DNA of 64,000 bases from Nemertoderma westbladi (lineage: Eukaryota > Xenacoelomorpha > Nemertodermatida > Nemertodermatidae), in contig JAUCBJ010008130.1 of NCBI GenBank assembly GCA_032718475.1, forward strand, positions 53,636 to 117,635. The letters are read 5' to 3'. This document shows, one piece after another, positions 54,184 through 64,000 of the stretch (the stretch's first letter is position 1; each line of letters starts with the position of its first letter). The notes beneath the pieces are model-generated. The model searched no databases and was not told where the DNA came from. It saw only the letters and a program-made list of their open reading frames with translations. The position numbers and the translations under genes were made by a program.

Positions 54184-56331
54184 TTGAAAAGAGGTGGATT
54201 TCGATTAACTAAATTCACCAGTAACTCCCGTGAATTTCTGGAATCGATCCCAGTAGAAGACCGAGGAGTTAAAGATCTAGACCTTATCAAGGACGATCTT
54301 CCAGAAACCAAGACGCTTGGTTTGAAATGGGACACAGAGAGAGATATCCTGTTTTTCCAGCTAAAACAGCGAGATAATCCAGTTCGGACTAAACGGATTT
54401 GTCTAAGTATCCTGAGCACTTATTTCGATCCATTGGGATTTATTAGCCCAGTTATATTGATTGCTCGGAGTTTAGTACAACAAATGTGGCTTGAAAACCA
54501 CTCATGGGATGATCCACTTAAGGGAGAACTATTAAAGAAATGGATGAAATGGGAAGATTCTCTACCATCCATCGAGAACTTTATAATTTCCCGTTCATAT
54601 TTTGGTCATGTTCTCCCCACGTATTCCTATCAACTCCATGTGTTTGGAGATGCCAGCGATATGGGAATAGGTATAGTAGCCTACCTGAGAGTTGAAACTC
54701 CGGATGGAATTAAGGTCGCCTTGGTTACCTCTAAGGCCTTGATTAACAACAAGTTGAAAGTTCCTCGAGCGGAGTTAAAAGCGGCTCTATACGCTACAGC
54801 CATCGGCCGGAATGTAACAGAACAGATCGACTATCCACTGGAGAAAACTGTCTATTGGACCGATGCTTTACTCATGTTGGAGTATATAACCAATGAAGTC
54901 TGTCAGTTCAGCGTCTTCGTTACCAACAGAGTAGCCATTATACTTAGTCGCACGAAGATAGATCAATGGAGACATTGCCCCGGAACGATTAATCCAGCCG
55001 ACATCGCCTCCAGAGGAGCAACTCCACAAGAACTGATAGATACTCCAGACTGGTTAGGTGGACCCGACTTCCTAAGCAAAGAAGAGGATGAATGGCCTCC
55101 TCATCATACCACGGCGGAGATTAGACAAGCCAAGGGAGCGGAGAAAGTCAAACCTAAAACCCGAGCGAGTAAATCGAAGTTATTTAAACCCGTGATAGAT
55201 CTGTCTGTACTACACACTTCCGGAGACGACGCTTTGGATCCAAAAACCCCAGCCACAAATAAGTCTGTTGTGGAAATCAGAGAGAGAGATTGGAAATCTG
55301 GAACACCAGACGTCTCGCAGGGACTCTCACCCCTCCTGCAGAGAGCGATACATCACTATAGTTCCTGGAATCGGCTCTGTAAGGCCGTTACATATTTAAA
55401 GCGATGTTTTCATCATCACTACTCCAGGACGAAGACCGCTAGTGGTACCACTCCACTGACATCTGCTCAGGTCCATGTTGTTAAAGATCTTCCCAAATAC
55501 AAGATATCGGACAGATTTCTGAAGGAGAGAATCAGTTACCAGGAGCATGAAGAAACCAATAAGCAGATACTGAGACTCCTGCAATGCTATGAGGATTCCG
55601 ATAAGTATTTCCTGTTGTTGAGAAATCCACAGATGCGCTTAAGGGATCGTTTCTCTAGCACAATGATAGATGGGTTGATATGCGTTGGAGGAAGACTAAC
55701 TAATGCTCCATTATCCTTTGACACTAAGTTTCCCATACTCATTAGAAATCTTGAAATACAAATCAAGATGATTGTAGATGTTCACAGTAAGCTTTATCAT
55801 GCAGGTAGAGAACGAGTTCTTAGCGAAATTCGAACTCGCTATTATTTTCATAAACCCCGTAGAGCTCTGAACCAAGTTCTTAGGAACTGCATACCCTGTA
55901 GGAAAGCATTCAGTAGGCCTTTAACACAGCGAGAGGCAGAATTACCTAGGGAACGAGTAAGCTTCTATGAACCACCCTTCACAAATACCGGTGTGGATTT
56001 ATTTGGCCCTATTGAAGTATATCGTGCTAGGACTATAGTCAAGAGATGGTGTGTCATCTTTGTCTGTATGACTTGTAGAGCTATCCATCTCGATATGGTG
56101 AACGATTTATCTACCAATATCTTCATATTGAGCTTACGCCGACAGATCGCTCGCTTTGGAACTAGTAACACGATGAGATCTGATAAGGGAACGAACTTCA
56201 TTGGTGCCAATAATGAAATCAAGGCTTACGTCAAAGATTGGAACCAAAGACAGGTGGACGATCAGCTAAGGGTAACAGCGTCTAGCTGGACCTTCAACGC
56301 CGCCGACGCCCCTTGGTGGGGAGGAAGTTAG
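54184..56331 (+). pseudogene. B1 RNase H and integrase segment
   Basis: Begins at the RT thumb motif RGGFRLTKFTSNS, then RNase H with FGDASDMGIGIVAYL, VPRAELKAALYA and VYWTDALLMLEYI, the NPADIASRGA segment, the integrase zinc finger (H-x4-H ... CIPC), and the first two catalytic aspartates (NTGVDLFGP, RSDKGTNFIGA). A TAG at 56329-56331 replaces the conserved Trp directly before the catalytic Glu, truncating integrase. Confidence 0.85.
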
Positions 56332-56899
56332 GAGAGATTAATCAGGAGCGTGAAGACCACATTTCACTTTATAGTGCCGTGCCGCGCTTATCTCACCGAC
56401 GAACTTTTGCGGACGTTAATGGAGGAAATCGCCGCCTATCTCAACGAGAGACCGCTTATGCCAGTCTCATCGAGTCCCGATTCCCTGGAAGCGCTAACAC
56501 CCGCGCACTTCCTACTGAAGAAACCTGTAGCCATGCTCCCACGATCGGAAATCACGGACGGAGACGAATACTGCCGGCAAACTTGGCAACTTATGCAGTT
56601 GTTATCCCGTCGTTTCGCTGACCATTTCGAAAAACATTATCTGCCTACACTACTCACTTCGAACTAAGTGGTTTGCGCAGCAAGAAAACGTCAGCGCAGG
56701 AGACATGGTCATTATTGTGGAGTCAGATCTTCCACGTAAGCGGTGGCAGACAGGTCGTATCATCGAGACTCATATCTCAGATGATGATTTGGTGCGATCG
56801 GTAGAACTCGTCGTCATGCGACGTAACTTTAAGAAACCGGGAATTGTCTTCGAGACGCAGCAGCTCAATCGCCCAGTTGGTCGTTTATGTTTACTGTAA
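56332..56899 (+). pseudogene. B1 integrase end and DUF5641 tail
   Basis: In frame after the stop come ERLIRSVK and the integrase C-part (LNERPL, LTPAHFLL), then WQLMQLLSRRFADHF. Near 56657 a frame shift moves the DUF5641 tail (GDMVIIVESDLPRKRW ... LNRPVGRLCLL) into another frame, ending at 56899. Confidence 0.8.
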
Positions 56900-57869
56900 A
56901 GGGACAGAGAACTCTCCGGAAACTATGGAAGGCAAGATACTCTTCCCACGACCACCTCCCTAATCCAACCAACATCCAGGGACTCCCCAACGTGACAGCA
57001 TCTGGAGTGGGTGTGTGACTATATTATTTCATATATTTTTATTATTTTTATATTTATGTATGTATTATTATGTACTCTTATTATAATCGTTTTCTTTAAT
57101 TTTATTTAGTAGAATGTTGTTTTAGCGATTATCTAGTAGATTAGTGCAATATATATTAGTCTTATTACTTAATTACTTATATTATATATATTTAGTGCGA
57201 CGGCGAGAAAAATTCTTTTTCTCTTTCCTTACTACTGTCCGTATTACATTATAAATACGTGACTACAGTAAGATGAATTATCCGTACTTATTAAAGTACA
57301 ATAAAGCTCCTACTATATTTAAGTATTATTGGTAAGTAGAGTATTAGGAATGCAAAGTTCAGATCCTCGTGTCTCAGCTAAACCAAACTCTGGGTAGACC
57401 TTGGAAACGACTTGCCTCTTCTCACTGACATTGCTCCTTGCAATATTGCTCTCATACTGTATATTAAATAATACATATAGTAGCGTGATGTCCCTTTAAC
57501 AGTAGCGTACGACGCAAATAAATCTGTTAAACCCTTTGACCATCTGTAATTCTAGTCGATTAAGATATCGTGGCACCCACCGATATACTTGAAAGACAAA
57601 ATTCTAGAATCAGTGGTTAACGTCCCCAGACAAGCTCTGGAATAAATTGGTGCCCACCTTAAATATTAACTATTAATATTTGTAAAATCTGTCAAATAGA
57701 TACAATAGAGTAATTACTTACAAGTTAACTCTAGAAAATCTATAAATTAAAATCTGTAAAATTTTAGATCCTTTAAAATTATAGTCTATTAAGATATCGT
57801 AGCACTTACCGATACTCTTAACAAATAAAGCCAGTAAAGCTTATTAAAATTGTTTCACAAGTTACTCAC
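56900..57869 (+). other. region after B1 pol (possible 3' LTR remnant)
   Basis: Non-coding and AT-rich. I see no sequence clearly matching the B1 5' region, so either the 3' LTR is missing or too diverged, or the LTR is the later 59.5-62.9 kb block. Two related segments containing TTAAGATATCGT(G/A)GCAC and ACCGATA lie near 57560 and 57785. GGAATAAATTGGTGCCCACC near 57641 looks like an LTR end followed by a tRNA primer site, but this is weak. Confidence 0.4.
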
Positions 57870-57911
57870 TTGTAGGAACAGCAGTTGTTGTAGGAACTTC
57901 TGTTTTTGTAC
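57870..57911 (-). CDS. candidate 42-bp Thr-rich exon, phase 1-1
   Basis: On the minus strand, a strong acceptor (TTTTATTTTGTTTTAG) precedes 57911 and a donor (A|GTGAGTAAC) follows 57870. The 42 bases are open and read TKTEVPTTTAVPT with split codons at both ends, giving phase 1-1, the same class as the exon at 21507-21905 on the same strand. Thr/Pro mini-exons of this kind build O-glycosylated linkers in extracellular or mucin-like proteins. It is short, so chance cannot be excluded. Confidence 0.4.
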
Positions 57912-58532
57912 CTAAAACAAAATAAAATATGATATTTACGGATCTCTGCAATAATATTCATATTTTAATCTTAACCCTATTAGTACCGGGCTATAAAATG
58001 TTCTACAAATACCGGGGGGGGGGGGGGGGGGGGGTCATATTGACCCCTCCTCCCCTCTAAAATCTACAAATTTTTACGAAAACGTCTGATTTTTTGTTTG
58101 CACGTAGGTATCACTAGTCTGGATCCGACCGAAAAAAAAAATTTTCGAAAAATATACTGGGGTGGTTATATTGCAGCACCAAAATTACAAGTAGTGCACA
58201 ATTTTCACAAAATTTGAAAGTTACTTTTTTCGGCTAATTGTTTTTCAATACAGGTTTTCTGGGGCGCAAAATAGATTGGAAAATATGTAAAAATGAATTA
58301 GTTACTATAAATGGCAGTTTAGTCCTCTCTGCGTAGGAAAAAATGAAAAAAACAAGTAACCAGCACTTTTCAGTTTGAACACAAAATTTTTAATTCACTT
58401 ATACGATGCTATAAATTCACATTTTTAGGTTTTCTTGGGCGCTGATTCTAATGAAATACATTTCTAATATGCCAGATCATTGCAACTTGTATTTTTCGGC
58501 GTAATTTGGCAAATTTTGGTGCTAAAATTGCT
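57912..58532. other. non-coding stretch with a 21-G run
   Basis: Contains G homopolymer 58014-58034 followed by AT-rich sequence and ending in the (GGTC)n array. No gene seen. Confidence 0.5.
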
Positions 58533-59539
58533 GGTCGGTCGGTCGGTCGGTCGGTCAGTCGGTCGGTCGGTCGGTCGGTCGGTCGGTCGGTCGGTCGGTC
58601 GGTCGGTCGGTCGGTCGGTCGGTCGGTCGGTCGGTCGGTCGGTCGGTCGGTCGGTCGGTCGGTCGGTCGGTCGGTCGGTCGGTCGGTCGGTCGGTCGGTC
58701 GGTCGGTCGGTCGGTCGGTCGGTCGGTCGGTCGGTCGGTCGGTCGGTCGGTCGGTCGGTCGGTCGGTCGGTCGGTCGGTCGGTCGGTCGGTCGGTCGGTC
58801 GGTCGGTCGGTCGGTCGGTCGGTCGGTCGGTCGGTCGGTCGGTCGGTCGGTCGGTCGGTCGGTCGGTCGGTCGGTCGGTCGGTCGGTCGGTCGGTCGGTC
58901 GGTCGGTCGGTCGGTCGGTCGTCGGTCGGTCGGTCGGTCGGTCGGTCGGTCGGTCGGTCGGTCGGTCGGTCGGTCGGTCGGTCGGTCGGTCGGTCGGTCG
59001 GTCGGTCGGTCGGTCGGTCGGTCGGTCGGTCGGTCGGTCGGTCGGTCGGTCGGTCGGTCGGTCGGTCGGTCGGTCGGTCGGTCGGTCGGTCGGTCGGTCG
59101 GTCGGTCGGTCGGTCGGTCGGTCGGTCGGTCGGTCGGTCGGTCGGTCGGTCGGTCGGTCGGTCGGTCGGTCGGTCGGTCGGTCGGTCGGTCGGTCGGTCG
59201 GTCGGTCGGTCGGTCGGTCGGTCGGTCGGTCGGTCGGTCGGTCGGTCGGTCGGTCGGTCGGTCGGTCGGTCGGTCGGTCGGTCGGTCGGTCGGTCGGTCG
59301 GTCGGTCGGTCGGTCGGTCGGTCGGTCGGTCGGTCGGTCGGTCGGTCGGTCGGTCGGTCGGTCGGTCGGTCGGTCGGTCGGTCGGTCGGTCGGTCGGTCG
59401 GTCGGTCGGTCGGTCGGTCGGTCGGTCGGTCGGTCGGTCGGTCGGTCGGTCGGTCGGTCGGTCGGTCGGTCGGTCGGTCGGTCGGTCGGTCGGTCGGTCG
59501 GTCGGTCGGTCGGTCGGTCGGTCGGTCGGTCGGTCAGTC
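58533..59539. repeat. (GGTC)n tetranucleotide array, 1.0 kb
   Basis: About 250 units, pure apart from one GGTCAGTC variant near each end and a single one-base loss at about 58920 that shifts the phase. It ends where the 5' region of element B2 begins. The Gly-Arg-Ser-Val and Asp-Arg-Pro-Thr open frames on the two strands are repeat artefacts. Confidence 0.98.
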
Positions 59540-62500
59540 TGTAAAAGCTTTTGTGGGATAACTGACACGTTTGCCTTTGCTGGCCAGTTCCCCCCCGGTC
59601 GCTAGAATACTCTCAAAGGGATTTATAACTAAAATAGTGCAAGCTACCAGCTTATTGGCTGATGTGCTGTGTGGAGATATCTGGGCTCAGTTTAATCGGC
59701 CAACTAGCTGTAGGGAGGTTGCCTAAGCCTTGCTGTCCGTGTCGGCCAATAGAATTTGCGTAGGCGTTGATTTCGACCTATCCCAGCGCTACTGAACTGA
59801 ATTTCCTATCTCTATGCTCATCCTCTGTGTTGAACGGAGCTTCGGGGAATAAGGGTATTTTGGTATACTCGTATAGTGGTAGTAGTCATATGATTTTATA
59901 TGATTCTGTTGTTGTGTTCCCATTTTTCGCCATAACACCGGCTTTTTGGGAAGAACTCTAGTAAAACTGCTTAAATTATCGAAAGTATAAACTGTTACCT
60001 ACTCGACTAACTAATCTAATCAATCTTAACTCACTATTAATCATATTGTTTGTACTGTTATTTACCGTCAGTTATTAATTGTACCTATTTGTTGATGGAA
60101 ATATTGCTCTTTGGATAATACGGATAAATCTCCCAAATTTCCCAATTTTCTTGATACACTACAGGTTAGAGAGACAGGCTATACATAACAATTGCGATTT
60201 ATATTAATGTGGTGTGTATTGAATCTAATGTTATTTAGCAGACCCTACATGAGTCAATTGCTGCTCTCTTTATGTGTGATCAAATATACTGACGGTCGGC
60301 AGAATAGTGTGCATGATTGTGATTGGTAACAAAGCATTTCCTAAAGAATGCGCTTTATACTTTAATCATAAGCAGTATCGTTGCGTTTAGTATAAGTCCT
60401 AGTTCTGTTTAAATAGATAGAGCGCCACGTCCTAAAGGAACTGTTAATATTTCCCGAAAGCCAATAATATCTGTCAGAGAATTAATTATTAACGATCTAT
60501 CGAATAATACAGTAAGTTTACACTGCAACCTTACACTGCAATAATAAAATTTAAGCAGCCGAATTCAGCCTCCCGGGTGTAGATCCATCGGGTGAATGAT
60601 CGCGCATGGGCTGACTTCGGGTAATGTTTTGTGTATTAGCATAAAATATTGTCGTATGCTAAAGTTGTTTTAATTAACTAAAAGACATATAAATTTTGGC
60701 AGGTTAAACTGCTAAAGGTCTTCAAAAGCGCGAACAGTAACAGTTTATAATCTTATTGCAGTAGGCAATAAGGTTGCAAAATACCGTAGTGACTGGTAAA
60801 ACTGAACCGGTACTTCTGTAGGTCAGTAGGCCTAACTGTCATCACCGGTACCGGTACTGCTGTACAAGTACATTTAGTATTATTCGATTTTGATTATTGT
60901 ATACCGGTAGGCTGTTTAAGAGATTAGGGACTGTACACCCCTTGTTTCTTTTGGAGCTTACTTATTTCTGTCGGTTTTATTTCCTAGTAAGTTAATATTG
61001 AGCTGAAGACGTGTAAGTCTGCTCAGATTGTTCAAATAATTGTAGGCTGAACTGCTGTCTGACTGTGTTGAGTTTGGAGAGATTACGGCGTGTGTAGAGT
61101 TTGTCTGATAAAGTGCCGTTAGTAAGTTGGGGCAGCCATATGCGGTAAGGTCAATCCCCTCTTAAAGAATAAGTCGTACTACCGTGTTAGAACGCATACT
61201 AACTAACAGTTTCAGAATCTGCATATACTGTAGTTTATTTAGGCTTGATTGTAGTCTGCCAGTGTTTTAGCCTGTGTTTGTTTGTGTGGTCTGTTCAGGT
61301 ACCGTAATAGTTATTACTCAGATATTTTGTAGGCTAGATTGTTGTCTAGCTATTCTTAGGCCTGAAGGGATTGCTGCGTGTGTAGAGTTGGTCTGATAAA
61401 GTGCCGTTAGTAAGTTGGGGCAGCCATATGCGGTAAGGTCAATCCCCTCTTAAAGAATAAGTCGTACTACCGTGCTAGAACGCATACTAACTAACAGTTT
61501 CAGAATCTGCACATACTGTAGTTTGTTTAGGCTTGATAGTAGTCTGCCAGCGTTTAGTTTGTATTTTGTTTGAGTATTCTGTACGGGTAGCGTAATATTT
61601 ATTATTCAGAGTTTATGCGATTATTCGCAACATTCATGTCCCCAAGTTTATTCCTACAGTAATTGTGCTTGTTATACATACCGTTATAGTTAAACTAACC
61701 CCGGTACTACATCAGGGCTGCTCGGCGTAGGTAAAGACTGGAGATTTTGTGCTTCGGTCACTCCAGCAGATGCCGTGGTTCTTTTAACTGTTCAAGTATA
61801 TTTAACTACTGATTATTTGTTATACCGGTACTTGTACCTAATTTAGGGTTTAGTGTACAGTGCTTTCCGAAGTAATTAGTGTAGGCAGTATATTTGTGTT
61901 GTAAAGTGGTTGATAGGCACATTCGTTAGCTCTATTAGCTTCTGGGTAGGAACAATCCGTGATACATAACGTAGTACCTATAGCGATACGGTTATAGGTC
62001 GTCAGGCGGTGGTATTTTCCTATCTGGACAGTACAATATATTTACTACTACTTATTATTTCAAATACCGTAGTACCCTGTCCGTTGTAATAACCAGAATT
62101 CTAACCCTTTGTTAGGCTGGTTTGTAGACTTCCTGTAAAATTACCCTAAAAATTTCGTACGTAATATTTTGTTGTGTTTAATTAGAGAATTAATCTCACC
62201 AGTATCGTAAGTAATTTGTAGTATTAAGTAACTTAGGTAAATTAGAATTATCAGTTTTAGTGTCAAATAAATAGCACTTCACTGAGAGCGCACAGCTTCT
62301 GTGTAGTGACTCCCCCAGAAATAATAACATTTATTTCAAATATTGACAAAAAACCCATTTAAACGGGTATATAAATATTATAAATCAAATCAAACGATTT
62401 ATAAATAGTAGGCCTGCCATACAACAACTAGGTCTCACTATCAGTTGGACTACTGCTTAAATAACGGTAATAAAGTAAGTTAAAGTAACTAAGTAACCCT

Positions 62501-62892
62501 AAAATATTCAGGAATTCAATTATTCTAAAAATAATTGACATACCGGTACTTACCATAGGCTTATTATATTTATTTCTATAAATTTGAGCTGAAATCATAC
62601 CGGTACTCTGTAATTAATTCTAGTTCATAATTATACTTATATATACTATAAGTGTAAGCTGTATACCGGTATTCAAGATAGGCCTATTATATATTTATAT
62701 ATATCTGTGTTAAATTTATATACCGGTACTCTGTGACAAACCTAGTTTACAATACTTATATATATTATAAGTGCATACCGGTATTCTAATATACTGCAAT
62801 AAATTACCGGTACTAGGCCAGTGGTCATACTGAATTACTAGACTTGCTTTAACTGTAACTATAGCAGTAAGCCTTCAACTGTATAGCTAAAC
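59540..62892 (+). repeat. 5' region (LTR plus leader) of BEL element B2
   Basis: Homologous to 45728-48831, judged by eye at roughly 80% identity with indels. Starts at TGTAAAAGCTTTTG directly after the array. It contains a 288-bp direct duplication (units matching at 61103 and 61391, GTCTGATAAAGTGCCGTTAG) not present in B1, and six TACCGGTA sites at 62541-62812 spaced about 30-65 bp before gag. Confidence 0.7.
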
Positions 62893-64000
62893 ATGTCTGA
62901 CACTCAGCAAAACCTGTCAGACAGTCTGATCGATACAACTATCTGTGATTCAGATAGGAGTGTGGAGCGAATAAGAAAGGAGTTCGGCTCACCTCCTACT
63001 GTAAAAAAGGTCATCCCTCCAGTAGTATCAGACCCTAGGCTAGTCCACCATAGGTCCATCATAGGCACTCGGGCACAGGTAAAACGGGACCAAGAGGCAG
63101 TTGTCCTATCGCAGCAACATCTTGGTCAAGAACCTACTTCCCAGCGACCCGATAGCTCCAGCAGTTCGGATACTGTAGAGCTGACTCCCGAACATGGAGT
63201 GCAGATGGCTGATACAGTCTACTCGGACCCCCTTCTTACTCTTCCTGCTGCAGTGCTAACTACTATATTCATTGCGGTGGAGGAACATCAAGCCGACTGG
63301 GCGAAGAATAAGCGAGCGACCCAAGATAATTACGCGGGATACGCCAGGGAAGAATTGATATCTATTGTTGAATCACAATGGAACTTTCCCGGACTCGGAC
63401 TTCCGTTGGATCTGTCCGAGGCTACTTGGGAAGATATACACAGGATGGGAGTGGCTAAAGATACAATGGATCCAGCTGTTTGGAAGAGGTCGGCAGCAGG
63501 ATATGTGCAGGGATTCTTCGGATCCTTGGATCGATTGGAAGAACAACTGTTTCGACAACCTCACGGACCTCAAGAGCAGGAAGAGCTGCTATATCAAATA
63601 CGCGAAAGAACCCTACGCATACGACTAATCCTCTCAGCCTTTGAGGAAACTTCCAAAAGAAGACAGGACACGTCGCTGCAGGTTGCTGTCAAAACTTGGC
63701 TACATCGGGTAGATCTCAAAGTACAGGAAACGGCCCAGTGGAAATCCCAGCTGGCTGAGAGATCAACCTATGAAGAACCAACTGATGTCACCCTTTCTCA
63801 AGCGGAAAGCGAAGAGGCCGCCGAGAAACCGCGAACTAGAGACGCTATCGACATTTATTTGTCCGACTATCAGCGATTCCTAGGAGACGAAGAGTTGAGG
63901 AGACGGCTGTCTGGACTTTCCCCTAATAGTGAAGGAACCAAGCTTGTGTTGGACTCAATCGATGCCGAAATGTTAGCTGCAAACCAAGCTGAATGTGATG
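62893..64000 (+). CDS. BEL element B2 gag, N-terminal part, open to the window edge
   Basis: An ATG at 62893 opens a frame with no stop through position 64000 (at least 369 codons, incomplete at the right edge). It parallels B1 gag from its start (MSDTQQNLSDSLIDTTICD) through the Trp-rich helical segment to the beginning of the coiled-coil region. At the place where B1 has its first stop (49609), B2 has a Gln codon, so B2 is better preserved. Differences from B1 are spread along the frame, consistent with separate copies of one family. Confidence 0.85.
   Translation, partial: MSDTQQNLSDSLIDTTICDSDRSVERIRKEFGSPPTVKKVIPPVVSDPRLVHHRSIIGTRAQVKRDQEAVVLSQQHLGQEPTSQRPDSSSSSDTVELTPEHGVQMADTVYSDPLLTLPAAVLTTIFIAVEEHQADWAKNKRATQDNYAGYAREELISIVESQWNFPGLGLPLDLSEATWEDIHRMGVAKDTMDPAVWKRSAAGYVQGFFGSLDRLEEQLFRQPHGPQEQEELLYQIRERTLRIRLILSAFEETSKRRQDTSLQVAVKTWLHRVDLKVQETAQWKSQLAERSTYEEPTDVTLSQAESEEAAEKPRTRDAIDIYLSDYQRFLGDEELRRRLSGLSPNSEGTKLVLDSIDAEMLAANQAECD

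Noticed and set aside
58480-59568. Long (GRSV)n and (DRPT)n open frames on both strands
   Set aside because: Artefact of the stop-free GGTC repeat, open in all frames on both strands.
59540-62892. Treating this block simply as the 3' LTR of B1
   Set aside because: It is followed by a gag start and is clearly diverged from the B1 5' region, so a separate copy B2 is simpler; a tandem pair sharing an LTR remains possible.

Overview
This window is animal nuclear DNA. It is AT-rich, has no bacterial-style operons, and is dominated by BEL/Pao-type LTR retrotransposons, which as a group are known from animals. LINE 3' ends, a tRNA-derived SINE, a foldback element, very long tetranucleotide arrays and a few split exons with consensus splice sites fit an invertebrate genome. 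I cannot name the species from the sequence.

Layout. Positions 1-9300 hold BEL element 1 (+ strand), with one uninterrupted 2613-codon Gag-Pol frame. Positions 9638-10845 are a 1.2-kb foldback element. Positions 11.2-12.6 kb hold degenerate GATC-rich repeats. Positions 12.75-14.6 kb carry a LINE ORF1-like gene between two poly-G runs, and 15.3-16.2 kb a CR1/L2-like LINE 3' end with a 278-bp tandem duplication. Positions 16.2-21 kb are mostly non-coding (weak exon, SINE). A 399-bp phase 1-1 exon lies on the minus strand at 21.5-21.9 kb. Two small AT-rich genes follow at 23.0-24.0 kb, one of them cut by a 48-bp LINE tail.

Positions 24054-45727 are one tetranucleotide array (CTGA)n split in phase by a 19.2-kb BEL element on the minus strand (element A, 25768-44978; two ~2.1-kb LTRs about 1% different). 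Besides a broken Gag-Pol, element A carries two unbroken extra frames in the env position: a 1011-aa protein with three CCHC knuckles and a 196-aa Arg/Gly-rich protein. It also carries eight copies of a 16-bp palindrome scattered through coding and non-coding parts. This is the most novel signal in the window.

Positions 45728-57 kb hold element B1 (+), an old BEL copy with stops and frameshifts. Positions 57870-57911 are a candidate 42-bp Thr-rich exon on the minus strand. Positions 58533-59539 are a (GGTC)n array, and 59540-64000 hold the 5' part of a second copy, B2, whose gag frame stays open to the window edge. Both B copies begin directly at a tetranucleotide array.

How the parts relate: B1 is old, its neighbouring array was later invaded by element A, and element A was later hit by a LINE (10-bp target duplication). 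The two minus-strand phase 1-1 exons could belong to one host gene whose intron holds the whole A/B1 cluster, but this is inference.
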